This document shows, piece by piece, positions 12,286 through 23,007 of a DNA stretch of 64,000 nt. The translations under genes were made by a program, and so were the position numbers. The DNA is from Verpa conica (lineage: Eukaryota > Ascomycota > Pezizomycetes > Pezizales > Morchellaceae), in the NCBI GenBank assembly GCA_033030425.1, contig JAUFSD010000002.1, forward strand, positions 2,542,001 to 2,606,000, in the 5' to 3' direction. The notes under the pieces are model-generated. The model saw only the letters and a list, made by a program, of their open reading frames with translations, made no database searches and was not told where the DNA came from. The stretch's first letter is position 1. Every line of letters begins with the position of its first letter.

Positions 12286-12726
12286 GGTGCCCGGGTAGTG
12301 TAATTTGTACTTGCTTTAGAAACAGAAGTTGCGTTCTTTTTTCCCTGTATGATTCGAATAATAGGCTATGACACATAGAAAAGAAAGAATTAAGTTGAGC
12401 CTGGCATTGCCGTACATAAAATCATATTCCCATTGAGTGCGAAGATTTATAAATTACGCCTGAGTTTCTCCCTGAGTTCGGCTCTGAAACAGAGTAGAGT
12501 GGAATGGCGTTATCCCCTTGCCGGGTAACCGGGAAGCTTATTTCAACCTCACCTCCTCCTTGTAGCTCATTCACCAATCCCCACCCCCCGAAGGAAGCCC
12601 ATCCACCACTCCCCCACTGCGCACGCGTCCCTTCACTCCTCGAGAGACCTATTCGCTCCCTAAAAATTTCTTCCCGCCTCCCTCTCATCACTCCACCCCC
12701 TGATCGGTGGTGCGAATAGAGTCACA
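12286..12726. other. Intergenic region (Bre4-like to HFI1)
   Basis: A 441-bp spacer that becomes CT-rich toward the HFI1 start, typical of a fungal promoter/5' leader. No gene seen. Confidence 0.5.
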
Positions 12727-14063
12727 ATGGTCGACATGGACGCCCAAACCCCCACAAGCCGGCCGACCTCTAGTTCTGCCGCGCCTAACAATATGAGCTC
12801 CAAACAAAGTAGCGGGAAACACCCTTCGAAAGCGCTGCCTCCACCGCCGCCGGGTCCGCCTGTAGTACCTAGGATTGATGTCGAGCCTATGTATGATGCA
12901 CTTAAAAAAGTCTTGGGGAAGGAGAACTGGAATATCTATAAGGAGGCGCTCAGTGGATACCTTACAGGTTCTTATTCCACATATCTCAATTATGTATATG
13001 TAATTATGCTAATATGAATGCCAATCATAGGCCGGCTCAACCAGGAGGAGCTCACAAGAATGATCGGACCTTTTATTAAAGGCTCTACAATCCGTCTACA
13101 TAATCAGCTACTAGTAGCTATGTACGGCAACTCTATGCGTGACATACCGCCTACAGATGTTGCTGCATGGGTCTCTGCAAGTGACAAGCCGAGCGCAATT
13201 GCAAAAATGCCGGCGGGAGATTTGAACGAGAAACGATTGAAGAAGGAGGTCATGGCTATATCTGCGAGGGAAAGAAGGAGAATCAAGGAAGTCCCTTCAG
13301 CGGTTTGTGGCCTCATCACATCCCTAATAAAGGAGCCAAATAATTAATAAGCTGGGCCGAATAGCTGGGGGATGTAGAGGACATGCTAGGTAGCATGCTA
13401 CAAGAATATCACCTTGCCAAACAAGTTAAGGTTCCAGAACCCCAACCGCCAATGAGTGCAGGACTCACAAAAACAAGTATAGCCTCCTTTCTCCTTTCTT
13501 TTCATATGCTTACTAACCTCGATCTAGACTGGGAATCCGAAATAAAACAACGCTACACTATGCCCCTCTCCTCCGAATCCGGTGAATTCCCTGATGTAGA
13601 GTCTATCCGCCTCCGCATGAACCCTATCTGCTATGAAGAGGGGGTTCCTGGCGGGTGCACCCCAGATGCTGCAAATTTTATGAATGTGGCGGCGGAAACT
13701 TTCGTTAAAGAAATCCTCTCAACAATCATCTCTCGAGTCCGATCTAATGGCCCTAACTACGTTCAGACCGATAAGTACCGGAAACTTGCACCAAAACGAA
13801 AATGGACAGCACCAACGGAGAGGACACTATTGGGTATGCATGATGTGAGGCTGTCGTTGGCGCTAGGTGACAATTTGCTTGCGCAGCTGCCACTGAGTAT
13901 GAAGAAGATTATGGCAGGAGGCTGGTATGAGAGAGATTATGAGGTGGATACTGAAGAGCAATATGTTGGCCAAGTAGACGTAGACGGGTGGGAGGGAGGA
14001 GCGGTAGATGATAGGAAGCAATTGAGGGGATTGTTGGATGATTGCTTGTCTGTGGGAGTATAA
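12727..14063 (+). CDS. HFI1: SAGA complex subunit Hfi1/Ada1 (SAGA-Tad1 domain)
   Basis: A structural core subunit of the SAGA transcriptional coactivator, acting in the nucleus. Four exons, 12727-12967, 13031-13302, 13365-13476 and 13528-14063, join in phase to 386 residues. After a Pro-rich N-terminus comes the Tad1-type domain: PMYDALKKVLGKENWNIYKE, then LTGRLNQEEL across the first intron and a conserved basic stretch ARERRRIKEV. The middle shows EYHLAKQVKVPEP and, across intron 3, TKTNWESEIKQRY, matching the Hfi1 pattern. The C-terminal part (RSNGPNYV, GMHDVRLSLALGDN) is the histone-fold-like region that pairs with Taf12 in SAGA. The exon 2/3 junction uses GCG|GTTTGT and ATAG|CTG; a neighbouring donor is possible. 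Confidence 0.88.
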
Positions 14064-14853
14064 CATCCTGTCTTTTTGTTATTTGTATTTATGTTTCTTG
14101 TGCTATAGTTTTTTTCTTTTTTCCTTTCCTTTAGGGCGTTTCTTTCTTTTGGGTTGGGAGTCGTTGGCTGGGAGGGGTTTTCATTAAATCATTAATTTCC
14201 TCGAGCGAGGTCTTGGGTGCCGGTAAATTTGCTTACGGTTTGCCAGAACATGTAATGTTTCTAAATAGAATTTAGATCCAATGAGAGTTAAGGGATAGAA
14301 AGGTTGTATCGAGTGATTTCGTGTGATTACTGCTTGCATGTACGGTAGATGACATTGTGTGGCGTGCATCTATAGGTATTAACTCGCTCAAAGGATTGGA
14401 TTTATGCTCTTGCGAAATATAAAATTAAATAGTAGACTAAGAATACTACGCCTTCGTTACTCGGAGGTATACTACTTTGCATAACATAAACTCAGTCCTC
14501 CACGTTTACCACAACTTATTTCCTCTTTATCTTACTCAGCTTCTAAGTTCCTATAGTTCCCATAATCCCCCCCTATCCCCCCTTTCCATACAACCGCACA
14601 CTCTGTAGTCGAAGGCGCCAATATTCCGGGATAGGTTGGATTCTACAATGAAAATAAAGGAAAGAAGTATGGTTGAGTGATATGAGCTAGTAATATCTTG
14701 CAATCAGCGTTAACGAGATATTTATGTACATGAATGGCCTAGCTTTATCCTCAATTACCACAAAAGAGCATTTTTAGGAATATATTTACAGATGGAAATA
14801 ATTACTTTATAAATAACCCTAGATATGTAATAGTATAATCTGGGAAAAGGTCT
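14064..14853. other. Convergent intergenic region (HFI1 / RFT1)
   Basis: A 790-bp spacer between convergent genes. It is T-rich just after HFI1, as expected for 3' UTR and polyadenylation signals. No gene or repeat of note. Confidence 0.5.
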
Positions 14854-16699
14854 TTACTTCGCCCTAGCAGATCTAAACATCTGGAAACACTCATTAAAGA
14901 ATTTTCTCTCCGTAGCGAAGCTATATCAAACATAGTCAGCACCTCAGCACACCTAGATAAGAGTAGTCAGACTCACCAAACTACAACCAAACCCACCCCC
15001 AATGCACCTCCCATCCCAATCTCCCTAATTAGTCTACCTTCACTCACTACCACCCCTCTTGCCACAGCACCCACTCCCATAGAGGTAGCTACCAACACTC
15101 CACTCGGCAAAAACCTAGTCAAACTCCATCTTAATACACCCTTCTTACCTTCATTCCTACTAAAATATCCCTCAATAAACGCTAAACTCCACACAACCCT
15201 CAATGCCATATTCACTGCATTCGCTGCAACAAGTCCCTTTGCTCCCCACCCCAGAGCAGACAAAAACAACCATCCAATCCCAGCAAACGCGAAAGAGAAG
15301 CCAAACATCCACCCGCTCTGTTTTGCTAGTTCTCGTTCGGTTGCAACAGATTGTACGAATGCCTCGGTTACACCATTGATGGCGAGTAAGGGGATGTAGT
15401 AACAATAGCTTGCTAGGACTGCGCCTGCATTACCATCCGCCCAGCGAGAGCCGGCAATGAGTCTGAGTGCTAGGGGTGCAAAGGGAGGGCCGAGGGAAAA
15501 GAAAAATAAGGAGAGGAGTGTGTAGAGTTTCATGATAATAGTTAGAATATTTGCCGCAGAGGTTACGTTCTCTGCTGCAGGTCCTTCTGTAGAAGAAGAG
15601 GTTGAGAGAAGCTTGGCAAAAAAATTACGAGAAGCTTCTTCGATTGGCTGGAAGAGCATTCGGGCAATGAGAGAACCGTAGTTGGAGGCAAGAGCGTAGA
15701 TGCCTTGTGAATGGGGTGTAGAAAGGGTGGAGAGGAGGAGAGTGTCGAAGTGGGTTAAGATGTGTTTCAAGGCAGACTGGAGCCACATCGACGTTGCAAG
15801 GCGTGAGAGGGGTATGTGAAAGAGGGAGGCGTGATAGTTGGTAGATGTCCTAGAACAGTGTTAACGGTGGGTAAAGTGCGAGTGAGAAACCGTGAAGTAA
15901 ATTTTTTTATTACTACTTACGAGGACTTGATCCCTTTTAGACCCATGCTAAAACCTTCGACGGCGGAGAGCCGAAATATATTATACCAATAGACGCCTAG
16001 TAACATGATAGCATACCCAACCTGCCCCACCGCGAAAGGTAAGGGCCCAAGACCGCCTTCAATCCTTGCGACGCGGGCTGCATAGACGGTCAACCCACAG
16101 GTTAACACACACCTTGTGAACGCAGCCGCAGACTCGGCTCCTGCGCGGAGCTTATATAGAAGCTTCTGCTGTGCGAGCGCGAAACACGGCTCTGAAACGA
16201 GCTCGACTAATGTCGCGAGGACGTAGAGACCGATTGACTCGTTAAAGTATGGTTGCTCCGTAGTCTCTGAAGATGCGAAGCTCCGCGAGTAAAACAGCGC
16301 CAACACCCCCGCGAACACAATCCCCAGAGGTACGGTAAGAAGTGATAGGTTAATGACAGTCTGCGACTGTGCAGCAGGCGTTCCTTCTTCTAGCAAGCCA
16401 TCTTTCCCCCCCTTGTTCTTCTCCGCGGCAGGCTCAGCACCATGTCGTTGTAGTGCAGTCCGTAAAGACTCCCGAGAAAAGTATAAAACACTGATCATAA
16501 ACAATTCTAGCTGTACGCTTATCCCGAGGAGCTCTGGGGAAAGGAAACGGAGGAGGACCTGATTGACGATGAAAGTTAGGAGGCGGGAGGAAAGCTGGAG
16601 GAGGATTAGAAACTTTGCACCCTCGGCAGAGGCGGAGAGGAGAGATTTATGACTGGCTTCTGCCACGGGCTTCGGGGGTACAGAGGGTTTGGTGGCCAT
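14854..16699 (-). CDS. RFT1: Rft1, Man5GlcNAc2-PP-dolichol flippase-associated ER membrane protein
   Basis: Required for N-glycosylation at the stage where the lipid-linked Man5GlcNAc2 oligosaccharide moves across the ER membrane. Exons 16699-15921, 15849-14977 and 14920-14854 join in phase to 572 residues (yeast Rft1 is 574). The N-terminus shows the family signature AEGAKFLILLQLSSRLLTF followed by NQVLLRFLSPELLG, and FSRESLRTALQRHG. Exon 2 starts with a SSTSTNYHASLF-type junction and carries FDTLLL and GIYALASNYGSLIARMLFQP, also typical. Hydrophobic segments run throughout, consistent with a MOP-superfamily transporter fold. The short last exon gives a basic cytosolic tail ending in RSARAK; reading through its donor would stop after LVVVW, so the tail depends on that splice. 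Confidence 0.93.
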
Positions 16700-17381
16700 G
16701 TTGAGCTCTGGCCGTGTATACGGAGCGAGGAAACGTGTTGCGACTCGAGGTGTTGAGGCTCAAAATGGGGCTCAGGGGGAGGGTCTTGGCGGAAAGGGTC
16801 CTCCAGCATCATGGGCAGACGACAAGCCTTCAACATGCAACTTAACGCCAGTAATAAACTGCCTCTTGAGATATCTGGGAACTGTAATTAGTCGGAATAG
16901 ATTAGGCATATTTAACCACCCACAATAGCCCTCAACCCCAAGAATGTCTACTCTGGACTCTGGTACCACTAAGGCAATAACTTAAACGGGACCATGAATA
17001 CATAAGTAGGTTTGGGCAAAGAGAGCTCCAAGAAATTCTTCAACTATTTACATGGTTATCTATGACAGAGACACATTAGGCTTCATACAAGCAGATAGCT
17101 ACACCTTCAACTAGAGTTGACTGAACTAAAACATAGTCGAGGGCCCTTGCTTAGCTTCAGTATCCCCTTATATATACACCCTCTCTTGTTTCCATACCAG
17201 AGAAAAGTATAGATGCATTCCTTGCTAATTTTGCCTACTCTATAGGCTTCAAGAAAGTGGCCCAACCTTCGCCTAGAAGTCACAAACCACTACAGTAGAT
17301 TGAACTAATATTACACAATTATATATGTAATACTAAACTCTGTAGGCGGTTTAAAAACTCACTATCAAAAGATATCAACAT
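16700..17381. other. Intergenic region (RFT1 / tRNA)
   Basis: A 682-bp spacer with the RFT1 promoter at its left end. No further gene or repeat recognised. Confidence 0.5.
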
Positions 17382-17486
17382 GTCTTCATGGCTTAGTTGG
17401 TTAAAGCGTCGGTCTCATAGTAACATATGACCAATTCATCAGGGTTGGATATCCGAAGGTCGCGAGTTCGACTCTCGCTGAGGACA
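17382..17486 (+). tRNA. tRNA-Met (CAT), elongator type, with a 31-nt intron
   Basis: The acceptor stem GTCTTCA pairs with TGAGGAC with one G-T wobble, followed by discriminator A at 17486. The D arm is GCTT...AAGC, the anticodon loop is CTCATAA once the intron (17420-17450) is removed after position 37, and the T arm is GCGAG-TTCGACT-CTCGC. The A box (TGGCTTAGTTGG) and B box (GTTCGACTC) of Pol III genes are present. The spliced anticodon stem and loop match the yeast elongator tRNA-Met pattern, where the loop is also CTCATAA. No CCA is encoded, as expected in a eukaryote. Confidence 0.92.
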
Positions 17487-17491
17487 TACAC

Positions 17492-17495
17492 TTTT
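17492..17495 (+). terminator. RNA polymerase III terminator
   Basis: A TTTT run begins six bases after the tRNA discriminator base. Confidence 0.7.
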
Positions 17496-18817
17496 CTAGC
17501 GCTTAGAGCTATCTCAATTTTTCTTCCCTCTAGAAAGGGAGAGCGCTGCTTTGCCCAAAATATAGTCCACCTGAGTTCTCGTATCTATCACGGGTCTTTG
17601 AAATATATGTGCCAACAGGAATTAGCTAGGCCTAGAAGCAGCCCTACTATATATTCTATATCTTGAAGCACCAAGCTTATGCAATGTGTTGCCCCATCAA
17701 ATCACTTATACCATAGCGGGTATAGTACCTTGATGATCTCAAGACCTTCTATACATAACAGTAATACTACTGTAATCGCCATGCAAGGGTTCGGCATATA
17801 GTAATATCACCCTTATAATAATGATATAACCAACAGCCACGAGAAGGTTTTGGAAATAAGAATACTACTAGATAAGAAAATCCTTATTACTTGGCTAAAT
17901 ATTCATATAGGTAAATGAGGGTTAGGGTTAGTTTTCGGATCTGATTTAGTAGAAGCCCCTGACCTACTATCACTTTAAGCTAATGGCTTTTTAATATATT
18001 AGAAATGATACATAAAATTCAAGCATTTACCGATATTGATGAAGGAGATTGACACTACTGCGTACCAGTCACCGGAAATCACTCGACACTGTATAACTGT
18101 GTTCCCTATAACATGGTGCTGTCCTAAAAGTATATCTTATAAGAAAAGTTATATCTATATCATGTTGAAAGGTATGCTAGTCATCACGAGTTAACTATAG
18201 AACTAGTCTCTAGAAACGCGTTTGCTATTTTGGACCTTGTTTAGACAAACGGCAATGGGATATCAAGGAGTTAAAGTATGCCATCTCATAGTATCTGAAT
18301 CACATACTCTCACTCTGTTAGGGTAAGGGTTGCGTATTCATTCCTCGAAGGGGACTATAGAAGCTATTTGTCAGGTTTTAGGGAAGGTATGAACTTTTTT
18401 TCTATTGTAATTATGGTATCATAAATAAGCTAGAACACAGTTACATCCATTCCTACTACCTAAGTCTTCTAGTTAACCTTTTAATCTCTTAAACCTTCTT
18501 CCACACCTCAATCAAAATATTCTAAAATCCAATGACAAAACTCAAGAAAAATAACGACCAAAAACGATGTTATAACTCAAAAACAGTAAATCAAACCAAT
18601 TAAACCAAATACGACACAGACAAAAGTAAATATAAGAAATAAAAAATACCACAACCTCTACCTTCCTCAGCTCTCTGAAAGCCTGATCTGATAAAACCCC
18701 AAACTACCCTAAATCAAAGAGAAAAAAAAAACCGCCAAGCTTTTTTATGTTCTGATTCCCGTTGGAAAAAAAATATAACAGATGAAGGATAGATAAAAAA
18801 TATTCCAAGTATGTAAA
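17496..18817. other. AT-rich intergenic region
   Basis: About 1.3 kb with frequent stops in all frames. A short telomere-like tract lies at 17919-17931. No gene is visible. Confidence 0.55.
17919..17931 (+). repeat. Short interstitial telomere-like tract
   Basis: GGGTTAGGGTTAG is two units of TTAGGG, the usual filamentous-fungal telomere repeat. It is short enough to arise by chance or to act as a Tbf1-type site. Confidence 0.4.
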
Positions 18818-20320
18818 TCATAAAGCACCACCGAACCCAAGCAGTAAATCCCTCGCAATCTCAAAGCTCAAGAAGCTACTACCAATACTAGGTGCAACCT
18901 TTAAGAGGTTAGGAAGTAGCCCCTTGTACAGTCCCTTAGGTCCCTCAGCCTTAACGATGATGGTGATGGCGTCCCATAATCCTTTGTACTTGTATCCGAT
19001 ACCAGACATTGTGTTTACCTGGAACCGTCGTCGGAGTACACTATATTGTATATTAGCAATATCTTCAACAGGATGCTACCAGACCAGTGAAACACTTACT
19101 CAAAAGGATATGTAACACTCTGCGCAACAGCTCCTGAAACCGCACCTGCAGCTAGCTTTCCCAAAGCAGTTGGATTCTGCTGGCCCTCGGGAGTCATGAA
19201 CTTCCGCATGGCTTCATATGTCGCAAAATTGATCCCGACATATGGAGCGACACCAGCAAGTGTTGGACCAAGACCTCGGTAGAGCGATATTATACCACCT
19301 TCGGCGCGGTACATAATCTTCATAGTTGCGAACATTCCAGGTAGCTTTGTGTTAGGTTTCCCCAAGCTTGCAAACGAGGCGGACTGAATCGAGAGGCGTG
19401 TGCGCACAATATCGAGTGGGTATGTAGCGACTGGTTACGTAGAATTTAGAAATAGACAAAGAGTGAGGTGATTGAGTGAGACGTACCGACGGAGGTGATA
19501 CCGGCCATAGCACCGGCAGTGAGTCGGCGGAGAGTTCCAAGATCGTTAGAGCCTTCAGGAAGTAGTAACTGTAGATGGAAAGTTAGAACAAAAGGTCCAA
19601 CATTGAAGGAGGTTATAAATCCTCCAGGCTGTATAATACCTTCTTATAGATCCCATAGCTAGAGAACTGCACAGCAGAGTAGGGTACGATTCGAATGCAA
19701 TTTGTTCCGTTACCTCTATTTGATGGAGATGGTCAGCATTCAGACCTCCGCCAACCTAAGCTCTTCGTGCAATACCGCTTGCTCATCATCCCTGCTTCAA
19801 TTCCGAACCCTCAACCTTCGATTCCGGGTAGTAAAAATTGAGATATTAAACCTACCTCATGAATCCCCTCCATCCTTCTTCTTTCCACATTTTCATCAAA
19901 GCCGGGCCTACGCCTTGGTAAGATTGGTTTCCGGGTCCTTGCACCTGGAAGAGAATCTTCAGCCTCTCCAGCGGACTAACCACAGTCCTACTAACAGCAC
20001 CAGCAACCCCTCCAGCAATGAATGATGCTGTAACTGGCTGTCCAACATATGACCGAAGTGCTTTCCAAGATTGGACCGGTGGGATGATTCCGGGAGTGGT
20101 CATCGAAGTGGATCCTGAATTTGTAGGAGACTATGAAGTAGCAGGAAGAATTGTTAATTAGTCCTCTAATACTATTAAGATGAATGAATGAGGGCGGGAC
20201 GTATAGGAGTAGGAGGAGCAGCGAGGGAAATCTTACTTCTGAGGTCGAAGCAGCAGCAGGGAGCTTCGATAGCCCAGAGGAAGAGGAGGGGGAAGTGCTC
20301 GTATCATTAGGGCTCGACAT
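18818..20320 (-). CDS. Mitochondrial carrier (SLC25), Ypr011c-like
   Basis: A six-helix inner-membrane carrier with three repeats. Six exons: 20320-20237, 20130-19856, 19715-19640, 19568-19487, 19430-19100 and 19040-18818; they are phase-consistent and give 356 residues. Carrier signatures appear once per repeat: SPLERLKILFQVQ, YPLDIVRTRLSIQ, and YPFDVLRRRFQVNTM, the last assembled across the final intron. GNGTNCIRIVPYSAVQFSSY fits the carriers around Ypr011c and the ATP-Mg/Pi and CoA carriers. I favour the Ypr011c group (adenosine 5'-phosphosulfate and PAPS transport in yeast) from YKYKGLWDAITIIVKAEGPK and LLKVAPSIGSSFLSFE, but substrate is not certain. No EF-hands are present at the N-terminus, which argues against the calcium-regulated carriers. 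Confidence 0.85.
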
Positions 20321-21220
20321 AGTGAGGGAATTTCTAGTAGAGAATTCCGGGGGATTATGTCTCGATAGAGATGGTGCTAGGATTGATGAAAGGTGGAGAT
20401 AACAGACGCCCCAAGTCTCTAGATATGAGGGTAGAATTGGCAGTGGGGGCAGCAGTTAGGAGAGGGGGACTTGTGAGGAAGGAGGAAAGTAGAAAGAGCC
20501 GCGTTGGAGTTAAGGTCCATTCAATAATAAGTAACAAGGGCACGGCAGTAGTGAGTGTATGATTGATTGATTGACAAAGTGGGCGTGCAGGAAAGTGTCG
20601 TGCAGCACACAGCGTTCCCGGAAAATCCCTAAAATGTTCGGCTTCGGCTTTTGCTTTTCGCAGTGCAGTCCCGAGGGAGAAGGAGAAGGAAAAGAGAAGG
20701 CAAGAGAGGTAACAACACACCGCAAGTCCCTGGAAAGGAAAGGCTAAGACAGAGAGAGACAAAACAATCCTAGATTGGACAGGACTCAAAATTCAAGAAC
20801 CTCTGCCCTGTGTGTAACCTGATAACTACTGTATGGGCGCTGTTCTGTATGGGCGCTGTTCTGTAGCTGTGGCTGTTCTGTAGCTGTGGCTGTTCTGTGG
20901 CTGTGGCTGTTCTGTAGCTGTGGCTGTTCTGTAGCTGTGGCTGTTCTGTGGCTGTCCCATCCCAGGATGTGTGGCTCCTTGTCCCCCCACCAGTCGGGCT
21001 CTCGCCTCCTCTGGCTTATCAAGATGGATGTGTAGTGAAAAGCACGGGGCCTGTTGTTTCCACCTCTGCCGTCATCCCGCCACCTCCACTTCCCACATCT
21101 ACTTTAGTCGTGCATAAGAGTTGCATCTCCCTCCTCTCACCTTCTCTCTTTCTTGTGCTTGGCCATTTCTGAGAAAACACGAAACAACAGCACATCTCGG
21201 TCGGATAATCATCTTCAATC
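20321..21220. other. Divergent intergenic region (carrier / ISU1) with a minisatellite
   Basis: A 900-bp promoter-containing spacer between divergent genes. It holds the 17-bp minisatellite at 20829-20956. CT-rich sequence precedes ISU1. No gene is supported. Confidence 0.55.
20829..20956. repeat. 17-bp minisatellite
   Basis: About six tandem copies of the unit GCTGTTCTGTAGCTGTG, some with A replaced by G, are preceded by two 16-bp variants GTATGGGCGCTGTTCT. It lies in the divergent promoter region about 265 bp upstream of ISU1. Confidence 0.9.
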
Positions 21221-22119
21221 ATGTTCAGAAAGATCATCCCCGTTACTCTCTCGGCCCGTATCATCTCGACTTCTGTGTCAAGGACAGCTGCCCCGTTGAC
21301 CCGTAGTACGGCGAGGGTTTCTGCTCCGGTCATCCTCAGAAGGAGTTATCACGAGAAAGATATGTCACTCCCCTGTCTATGGCCTTGGGTTTTTATAGAT
21401 TTTGCATGACTTTTGGGGATGAGAGGATTATATGATACACATGGACAATGGCGCTGACATTGATAGTTCTCTCTACTGCTCGACCACTACAATAATCCCC
21501 GAAATGTCGGTTCAATGAATAAGAAGGACCTCGATGTCGGTACCGGTCTCGTTGGTGCTCCAGCTTGTAAATTCCCCTTCATCATCCCTATATCTTCCTA
21601 AATTCCTATAATTCTTCCTAGATCCGATATCCCCATTTTTCTCGGCTTTATCTCCTCCGTATATCCATAGCTGGTCTAGTCACTAACACACCCTAGGCGG
21701 CGACGTGATGAAGCTCCAGATACGTGTTGACTCTGCAACAAACACTATCTCCGATGTAAAGTTTAAGACTTTTGGCTGCGGCTCCGCCATCGCCTCCAGC
21801 AGTTATCTCACTGAGCTTGTCCGTGGTATGACTCTCGAAGATGCAGGCCGTATCAAGAATACAGAAATTGCAAAGGAACTTTGCTTGCCCCCTGTTAAGA
21901 GTAAGTTTACCCCAAACCAATTGCCTATTCGGAATTCTTGATGAGGATGGGTGCTAATAAAGGTAATACTTGATAGTGCACTGCTCTATGCTTGCAGAGG
22001 ATGCAATCAAGTCTGCCATCAAGGACTACCAGAGCAAGTCGAACAGGCCGGCTCCTACACTTGGACCAGGTGTGATGGGGTCCTTGGTCAAAGAGACTAC
22101 TGTGCCGGCAGCTGCATAA
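21221..22119 (+). CDS. ISU1: Mitochondrial iron-sulfur cluster assembly scaffold Isu1
   Basis: The scaffold on which the Nfs1 desulfurase complex builds 2Fe-2S clusters in the matrix. Exons 21221-21359, 21477-21566, 21697-21900 and 21977-22119 give 191 residues. The first 43 residues form an Arg/Ser-rich mitochondrial presequence. The mature part has the three cluster-ligand cysteines in GAPACGD, FKTFGCGSAIASS and the LPPVKMHCSMLAEDA segment; the LPPVK motif is the Ssq1 Hsp70 binding site. Intron 1 (21360-21476) begins ATATGT and ends CTCTAC, so it is AT-AC. Only this splice joins YHEK to VLDHYNNPRNVG as in all homologues; no GT-AG pair in the right phase does so. The branch point is likely CTGAC at 21454-21458. 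Confidence 0.95.
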
Positions 22120-23007
22120 TTTGATACTCACCAATAAATTTCTTTTGTGCTTACATAGTTCGGTTTTCCGCGTTTCTTCCTTCTTGAATATAGTTTTTTA
22201 CGTTTCGATGCCCGGGGTTTTTCCAAATTTGATTTCAATACCTGTCATTACCAGGTCGTAATTGCATAGCTGTTACCTTTTTATTACCAAACATCGCATG
22301 AACTTGTAAGAACAGAGGAAGGGGGTTGGTGGGAAGTGAAGAAGAAGACAGTATTAAAAAAAATACGAGTATTCAATGAACTGAAGTTTGAAGTGTAATA
22401 TTTGCCCTCTGAGCACATTGCACTCTGCTTTATGTAGATTCACAGATTATAAACCAGAATAATATCTAGCTCTGTTTTTAAAGTAAAAGTTTAGATCTAC
22501 CTTTCCACCCCCACAACCGTAGACCCAACGTCATAATCATACGATGTGAGCGGCAAAGTAAGCTTAAAACTAATTTGCCATGCGAAAAACCGTACGATTA
22601 CCGCCTTACTCACAACTACCGGAGTACTGTTCTACCAGGCGCAGGTGTCTGCATATCTGATAGATTGGAGTTACGATAACCCTGAATCGACGTCGTATAC
22701 CCGATCAGATTACCGCTGCGGTATCTGATGGGGAGATAGGTACCATCAGTAACCCACTATTATCAGATTCGTTAGATCTAGTGATAAAGCACAAAGCGTA
22801 TGAGGCTACAATAGTAATAGTGAATGAATGAATTAATCATAAGTACATGGGCAATGGTAATAGTAATAAAAGCTACCGATTTCTTTGTTTCAACTTCCTA
22901 TTGCACTCACGTCTCGCCATAAAAGAAAATACAGCCAGCAACAAACTAGCAGCGAAAATAGAATAAAAAAATAGGAGACTATTATGAGCGAAGTTCACCC
23001 AATCTCC
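22120..23007. other. Convergent intergenic region with a short retroposon insertion
   Basis: An 888-bp spacer between convergent ISU1 and UBP14. Apart from the repeat at 22809-22863 I see no gene. Confidence 0.55.
22809..22863 (-). mobile_element. 5'-truncated retroposon copy 2 with 12-bp target duplication
   Basis: A 31-bp insert (22821-22851) with TGAATGAATGAATT and the core AATCATAAGTACATG lies between CAATAGTAATAG (22809-22820) and CAATGGTAATAG (22852-22863), an 11/12 direct repeat. It has the same core as copies at 7637, 39480 and 50529. Confidence 0.6.

Noticed and set aside
17919..17931. Interstitial telomere from a chromosome-end fusion
   Set aside because: Only two TTAGGG units, with no degenerate repeats beside them; chance or a Tbf1-type site is likelier.
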